Below, one piece after another: positions 59,966-64,000 of a stretch of 64,000 bases of DNA. Each line of letters starts with the position of its first letter. The first letter of the stretch is position 1. The notes under the pieces are model-generated. The model saw nothing but the letters and a program-made list of their open reading frames with translations, was not told the DNA's origin and ran no database searches. The translations under genes were made by a program, and so were the position numbers. This stretch comes from Suilimivivens aceti (lineage in GTDB: Bacteria; Bacillota; Clostridia; Lachnospirales; Lachnospiraceae), in the NCBI RefSeq assembly GCF_025567405.1, contig NZ_JAOQKJ010000002.1, forward strand, positions 248,001 to 312,000. The letters run 5' to 3'.

Positions 59966-62410
59966 TTATGCTCTCAGGTCAATATCCAGATCATTCTTTA
60001 ACGTTCTGCAGATCTTATCTACAAATTTCTGAACCGTTTCTGCATCCAAAGCCTCATCCTTCGGGGCAAAGGTAATGGTGTAGGCCATACTCTTTTTTCC
60101 CTCCGGGATCTGCCCGCCTTCATATACGTCAAAGAGTCTGATCTCCTTAATATACTTATTTGCCCTTTTAATACATTCTTCCACCTGTCCGAAGGTAATA
60201 TCCTTATTCATGACAAATGCCAGATCACGTTTTTCTTCAGGAAATCTGGATAATGCCTTAAATACTCTCTTTTTGTCATACCATTTGGAAAGTCTCTCAA
60301 GATCCATTTCCAGGACAAAGGCACCTGTCCTCATATTCAGTTCGTTCTGAATATCATAAGCAAGCTTTCCAAAATATCCAAGCTCTTCCCCTTCGCAGAA
60401 AATTTTCACCGTCTGATAAGGATGGAGGAAGGTTTTCTGTGCCTGTTCATAGGTGAATGTGATATCCAGGCTTTCTGCCATCGTTGCAGCAATACTCTTC
60501 ATGGTGTAGAAGCTTTCCTCTGCGCCGAAGATACCAATACAGAGAGTATCCTTTTCTTCCGGATATTCTGTCAGCGGCAGGCTCTTTGGAATAAACCTCT
60601 TGGCTACTTCAAACAGCCTTCCTGCAAGGATACCGTTCTTCTCATTTCTGGCAATAGCATTGACCATGGAAGGTACCAGTGTGGTCCTCATCAGGGAAAG
60701 ATCTTGGTTGATCGGATTCAGAAGCCTGATCGCATTTCTTTCCTCAGCATCCGGTCCAAGGCGAAGCAGATCCAGATCCGCCGGGGAGAAGAACGAATAG
60801 TGCATACATTCGTTAATGCCCATGGCACAGAGCGTCTTCTTTAATGCCAGCTCTCCCTTCTGCTTTCTGTTTAGACCTCCCATGGTAACCTGTGCGGTAG
60901 AAAGAAAAGTCGGAACGATATGGTCATAGCCATACATACGGATCACTTCCTCTGCCACGTCTGGATAACGTTCCACATCCCCCTCGCCATTTGGCAGCAT
61001 GTCTTCTCTGTATGCCGGTACATGAATGGTCAGCTCATCATCCTGTACGCTTGGATCAAAATCCAGATTCTTCATAATACGGACGATCTCTGCCTCCGGC
61101 ACTTCAATACCAAGGACACCGTTGACCTTGGAAATACTTACCTTCATTTCTGTCGGCTCTATGGAATTACCGGTGTTGATATCCACATGGGTAGAGGATA
61201 CCTTACCGCAGCCAAGCTCTTCGATCAGATGCAGGGCACGCTTCATGCCAAGGACAGTGGAATACTCATCCACACCCTTTTCGTAACGGGCACTGGCATC
61301 CGTACTCTTGCCAAGGCTTCTTGCCGTCTTTCTGACACTGTCTCTTGCGAACTTGGCAGACTCGAACATAACGCTTTCTGTGGTATCACGGATCTCAGAA
61401 TTCAGTCCTCCCATAACGCCTGCAAGGGCTACCGGCTTCACGCCGTCACAGATCACCAGATTATCCGGTGTCATCTCATATTCCTGCTCATCCAGGGTAA
61501 TGATCTTCTCTGCCTCTTTTGCTCTTCTGACACAGATCGCATTGCCCTCCAGATACGAGCAGTCAAACGCATGCATAGGCTGTCCGATCTCTTTTAATAC
61601 ATAATTGGTAATATCTACGATATTGGAAATAGAGGACATGCCGACAAGGGCAAGTCTTCTCTTCATCCAGAGTGGGGATTCCCCGATCTTTACATCATAA
61701 ACATAGTGTGCACTGTAACGAGGACAGAGCTCCGGTGCCTCCACAGTCACCTGGAAGCCATCCTTCTTAACCTCTGTCTCAGTATAATCGCAGGCAGGCA
61801 TCTTAAGCGGCTTACCAAGCATGGCAGCAACCTCTCTTGCCATGCCGAGAATACTCTGGCAGTCCGGTCTGTTTGCTGTCAGGGCGATATCGAAGATCAC
61901 ATCATCAAGTCCTGTCAGCTTCTTTACATCATCTCCAGGCTGTGCATCCTCAGGCAGCACAAGCAGTCCGTTATACTCTGCTCCCGGATACAGATCCTCT
62001 GTCAGTCCGAGTTCCACACCAGAACACAGCATACCGTTGGATTCATAGCCACGCAGCTTGCCATTCTTGATCGTCATAACACCTTCTACTGTCTTGTGAT
62101 CCTTTGCTGTTGCATAAACAGAGGCTCCCGGTAATGCAAGAGGGAATTTTCCTCCTGTACATACATTGTCTGCACCGCAGCATACCTGCATGGTTCCATG
62201 GGTACCGGCATTTACCTGGCATACGTGAAGGTGGGTATCCGGAATCGGCTCACAGGATTCTACCAGTCCGACAACGATATTGCTGATATCCTTACCTGCC
62301 TCATATTTCTCTTCTACCTCAAAACCGGCATCAAACAGCTTCTTTTCCAGCTCATCCGGTGTTACATCTACATCTACATATTCTTTCAACCAGCTTAATG
62401 GTAATATCAT
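59966..62410 (-). CDS. pheT: Phenylalanyl-tRNA synthetase beta chain
   Basis: 814 residues, full length. It has the N-terminal tRNA-binding EMAP-like domain (about 40-150), B3/B4 editing domain (DVTRPDCQSILG-like region about 190-400, HAFDCSYLEG), B5 and the C-terminal ferredoxin-fold anticodon-binding domain (FPEEKRDLAFVMNKDI and AYTITFAPKDEALD). Co-transcribed with pheS, 19 bases upstream; regulated through the pheS T-box. Confidence 0.98.
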   Translation of the reverse strand: MILPLSWLKEYVDVDVTPDELEKKLFDAGFEVEEKYEAGKDISNIVVGLVESCEPIPDTHLHVCQVNAGTHGTMQVCCGADNVCTGGKFPLALPGASVYATAKDHKTVEGVMTIKNGKLRGYESNGMLCSGVELGLTEDLYPGAEYNGLLVLPEDAQPGDDVKKLTGLDDVIFDIALTANRPDCQSILGMAREVAAMLGKPLKMPACDYTETEVKKDGFQVTVEAPELCPRYSAHYVYDVKIGESPLWMKRRLALVGMSSISNIVDITNYVLKEIGQPMHAFDCSYLEGNAICVRRAKEAEKIITLDEQEYEMTPDNLVICDGVKPVALAGVMGGLNSEIRDTTESVMFESAKFARDSVRKTARSLGKSTDASARYEKGVDEYSTVLGMKRALHLIEELGCGKVSSTHVDINTGNSIEPTEMKVSISKVNGVLGIEVPEAEIVRIMKNLDFDPSVQDDELTIHVPAYREDMLPNGEGDVERYPDVAEEVIRMYGYDHIVPTFLSTAQVTMGGLNRKQKGELALKKTLCAMGINECMHYSFFSPADLDLLRLGPDAEERNAIRLLNPINQDLSLMRTTLVPSMVNAIARNEKNGILAGRLFEVAKRFIPKSLPLTEYPEEKDTLCIGIFGAEESFYTMKSIAATMAESLDITFTYEQAQKTFLHPYQTVKIFCEGEELGYFGKLAYDIQNELNMRTGAFVLEMDLERLSKWYDKKRVFKALSRFPEEKRDLAFVMNKDITFGQVEECIKRANKYIKEIRLFDVYEGGQIPEGKKSMAYTITFAPKDEALDAETVQKFVDKICRTLKNDLDIDLRA

Positions 62411-62429
62411 GATCCTTTTTTCCTCCCGC

Positions 62430-63473
62430 TTATTTCTCGTTGATCTGCTCTAACACGCGCAAATCGGAATTGAATAACAGCTTGATATTGTTAATTCCGT
62501 ATTTCAGCATGGCAATACGCTCAAGACCGATACCAAAAGCAAATCCGCTGTACTCTTCGGAATCAATGCCGCAGTTCTCAAGAACACGTTTATTGACCAC
62601 GCCGGCACCAAGTACCTCGATCCAGCCGGTTCCCTTACAAAGGCTGCATCCCTTACCTCCGCATTCAAAGCAGCTTACATCCACTTCTACAGAAGGCTCT
62701 GTGAACGGGAAATAGGAAGGACGGAGTCTTGTTGTAACACCTTCTCCGAAAATTTTCTGTACAAACACATCCAGCATCCCCTTTAAGTCACCAAGGGTAA
62801 TCCCCTTATCCACTACAAGTCCTTCCATCTGGGAGAACATGGGAGAATGGGTTGCATCATCATCTGAGCGGAATACCTTGCCAGGAGATAAAATCTTGAT
62901 CGGCGGCTGCTTCTTTTCCATGACATGGATCTGTCCTGCGGATGTCTGGGTACGGAGCAGGAATTCCGGGGAAAGATAAAAGGTATCCTGCATATCCCTT
63001 GCCGGATGATCCTGTGGTGTATTCAGTGCAGTAAAATTATAATAATCCGTTTCAATCTCACTTCCCTCAAATACCTCAAAGCCCATTCCAGCAAAAATAT
63101 CGATCAGCTGGTTGCGCACCAGTGTTACAGGATGAAGATTGCCGATCTTTGCCGGCTGAGCCGGAACGGTGAGGTCAATCCGCTCTCTCTCATATCTGTG
63201 CTGAAGCTCCAGCTTTTTCATCTTTTCTTCCATATCGGCGAAACGGTCAAAGGCCCATGTCTTCAGCTCGTTGACAGACTTGCCATAGCCTGCCCTCTCC
63301 TCCGGTGCAAGCTTCCCCATTTCCTTCATCAGTTCACTGATCTTACTCTTCTTGCCTTCCAGATAAAGATTCTTAAATTCATATAATTCCTTGGAGTTTT
63401 TCATCTCCTTAAGCTCGCCCTCGATCTTTTCCTTCAGGGAAGACAGCTTGTCTGATAATACCTGATCCTGCAT
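62430..63473 (-). CDS. pheS: Phenylalanyl-tRNA synthetase alpha chain
   Basis: 347 residues. N-terminal coiled coil (about 1-90) followed by the class II catalytic core with motif 2 region GKVFRSDDDATHSPMF and motif 3 FAFGIGLERIAML, and Phe-binding DVSCFECGGKGCSLC (a Cys-rich insertion in place of the usual residues). The SD GAGG is eight bases upstream of the ATG. Confidence 0.98.
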   Translation of the reverse strand: MQDQVLSDKLSSLKEKIEGELKEMKNSKELYEFKNLYLEGKKSKISELMKEMGKLAPEERAGYGKSVNELKTWAFDRFADMEEKMKKLELQHRYERERIDLTVPAQPAKIGNLHPVTLVRNQLIDIFAGMGFEVFEGSEIETDYYNFTALNTPQDHPARDMQDTFYLSPEFLLRTQTSAGQIHVMEKKQPPIKILSPGKVFRSDDDATHSPMFSQMEGLVVDKGITLGDLKGMLDVFVQKIFGEGVTTRLRPSYFPFTEPSVEVDVSCFECGGKGCSLCKGTGWIEVLGAGVVNKRVLENCGIDSEEYSGFAFGIGLERIAMLKYGINNIKLLFNSDLRVLEQINEK

Positions 63474-63516
63474 ACGTTTTACCTCTCTTTGTTATTTTAC
63501 TGAATGTGGTCTGCAA

Positions 63517-63782
63517 TAAAAAATCCCCTGTATTCCAATGAATACAAGGGACGAATCAAATCCGCGGTACCACCCAGGTTCCCATCATAAATAATGGGCT
63601 CTCTATTCACGTAACGTGTGACAACGTCCGGATCTACTTGATAAATCTGTTCAACCCGAAAGCTCCGGTGGGAAATTCATCAGCTTACCTGAACATAAGG
63701 AAGCTTACAGCCGGTGGCCTCCTCTCTCTGGATGAAGATAACTGACTACTGATACACCTTCAACGCCTTATCTCATAAATCT
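63517..63782 (-). promoter_or_regulatory. T-box riboswitch leader of pheST
   Basis: The T-box core GGGTGGTACCGCGG (minus strand, 63576-63563) follows an approximately 200-base stem I region. A terminator hairpin (arms 63551-63541 and 63535-63525, CCCTTGTATTC with GAATACAGGGG) and a run of seven T (63523-63517) close the leader. A GATGAATTTCCCACC segment (about 63680-63666) fits a specifier loop carrying a phenylalanine codon. Uncharged tRNA-Phe would stabilise the antiterminator and allow pheST expression. Confidence 0.92.
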
Positions 63783-63788
63783 GCTATT

Positions 63789-63817
63789 ATTGTAGCCGCC
63801 ATGCTTCTGCTTGTCAA
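63789..63817 (-). promoter_or_regulatory. Promoter of the pheS T-box leader
   Basis: Minus strand: TTGACA (63817-63812), 17-base spacer, TACAAT (63794-63789). The -35 box lies four bases beyond the stop codon of the upstream YihY gene, so the leader starts at about 63782. Confidence 0.8.
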
Positions 63818-63820
63818 GCC

Positions 63821-64000
63821 TTATACGGCTTTTTCCTTTCTCCTCTTCCCGACAAAAAACTGGAATGCCGGCTTGAAATACCTGTTCAGGAAGGCTCCCG
63901 TCATGACAAGATACATACAGGCATACAGCCACAGCATAAGTACAATGATCGTCGTCAGGCTCCCATAAGCACTAAAGCCATTAAACTCATCCACATAAAT
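63821..64000 (-). CDS. YihY/BrkB-family membrane protein (partial, N-terminus outside window)
   Basis: The last 59 residues are present; the start lies beyond the right edge. The segment FSAYGSLTTIIVLMLWLY and the following LVMTGAFLNRYF match the conserved end of the YihY/virulence factor BrkB family (multi-pass inner-membrane proteins, formerly called RNase BN), followed by a basic tail. The function is unknown; YihY proteins have been linked to membrane transport. Confidence 0.8.
   Translation of the reverse strand: MYVDEFNGFSAYGSLTTIIVLMLWLYACMYLVMTGAFLNRYFKPAFQFFVGKRRKEKAV

Overview
The window is low-to-mid GC chromosomal DNA from a spore-forming, anaerobic member of the Clostridia, most likely the family Lachnospiraceae. 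I base this on the sporulation genes (yqfC, yqfD, an FtsK/SpoIIIE translocase), Rex, the NfnAB-type flavoprotein pair, formyltetrahydrofolate synthetase with FolD, a Re-type citrate synthase feeding an NADP isocitrate dehydrogenase, BspA-type leucine-rich surface proteins with a class B sortase, and a T-box in front of pheST. I cannot fix the genus. Gene density is high, most genes are on the minus strand, and I see no insertion sequence, prophage, CRISPR array, tRNA or rRNA.

Layout, left to right. 1-15.4 kb: a long co-directional minus-strand run (ClpP-like TepA, FtsK, fhs, folD, a zinc-ribbon/chitobiase-domain protein, NfnA, NfnB/GltA, a MORN-repeat membrane protein, a small membrane protein, rlmH, pdp, yqfC, yqfD, phoH). 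15.6-23 kb: housekeeping (yebC, a CBS-domain protein, an antitoxin-less MazF next to alr, nnr, a coiled-coil protein, rex). 23-28.3 kb: an ABC-F ATPase converging on a three-gene citrate-to-2-oxoglutarate operon (Re-citrate synthase, GntR regulator, Icd). 28.4-38.4 kb: a subtilase, then a surface operon of a class B sortase and two very large BspA-LRR proteins carrying TPxTG anchors. 38.5-41.8 kb: a PilZ protein, then a tightly overlapping ECF sigma factor operon with two related two-helix membrane proteins, a multi-pass protein and a PrsW-type protease. 42-43.1 kb: three small plus-strand genes with sporulation-type promoter motifs. 43-49.2 kb: leuS, an EF-G-like GTPase lacking the catalytic histidine, and tyrA. 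49.2-55.5 kb: the F-type ATP synthase operon, in which the delta and alpha subunits are one polypeptide. 55.6-64 kb: a LysR regulator, VanZ, a second PilZ protein, queA, an M18 aminopeptidase, pheT, pheS, the Phe T-box leader and the end of a YihY protein.

The most unusual items are the delta-alpha ATP synthase fusion, which raises a stoichiometry problem; the ECF sigma/PrsW operon with two paralogous candidate anti-sigma proteins; and a palindromic terminator that encodes the same C-terminal pentapeptide (TLEAL) for two convergent genes. Many of the longest possible reading frames start upstream of the real gene; where a Shine-Dalgarno (SD) sequence or promoter decides the start I give the revised coordinate.
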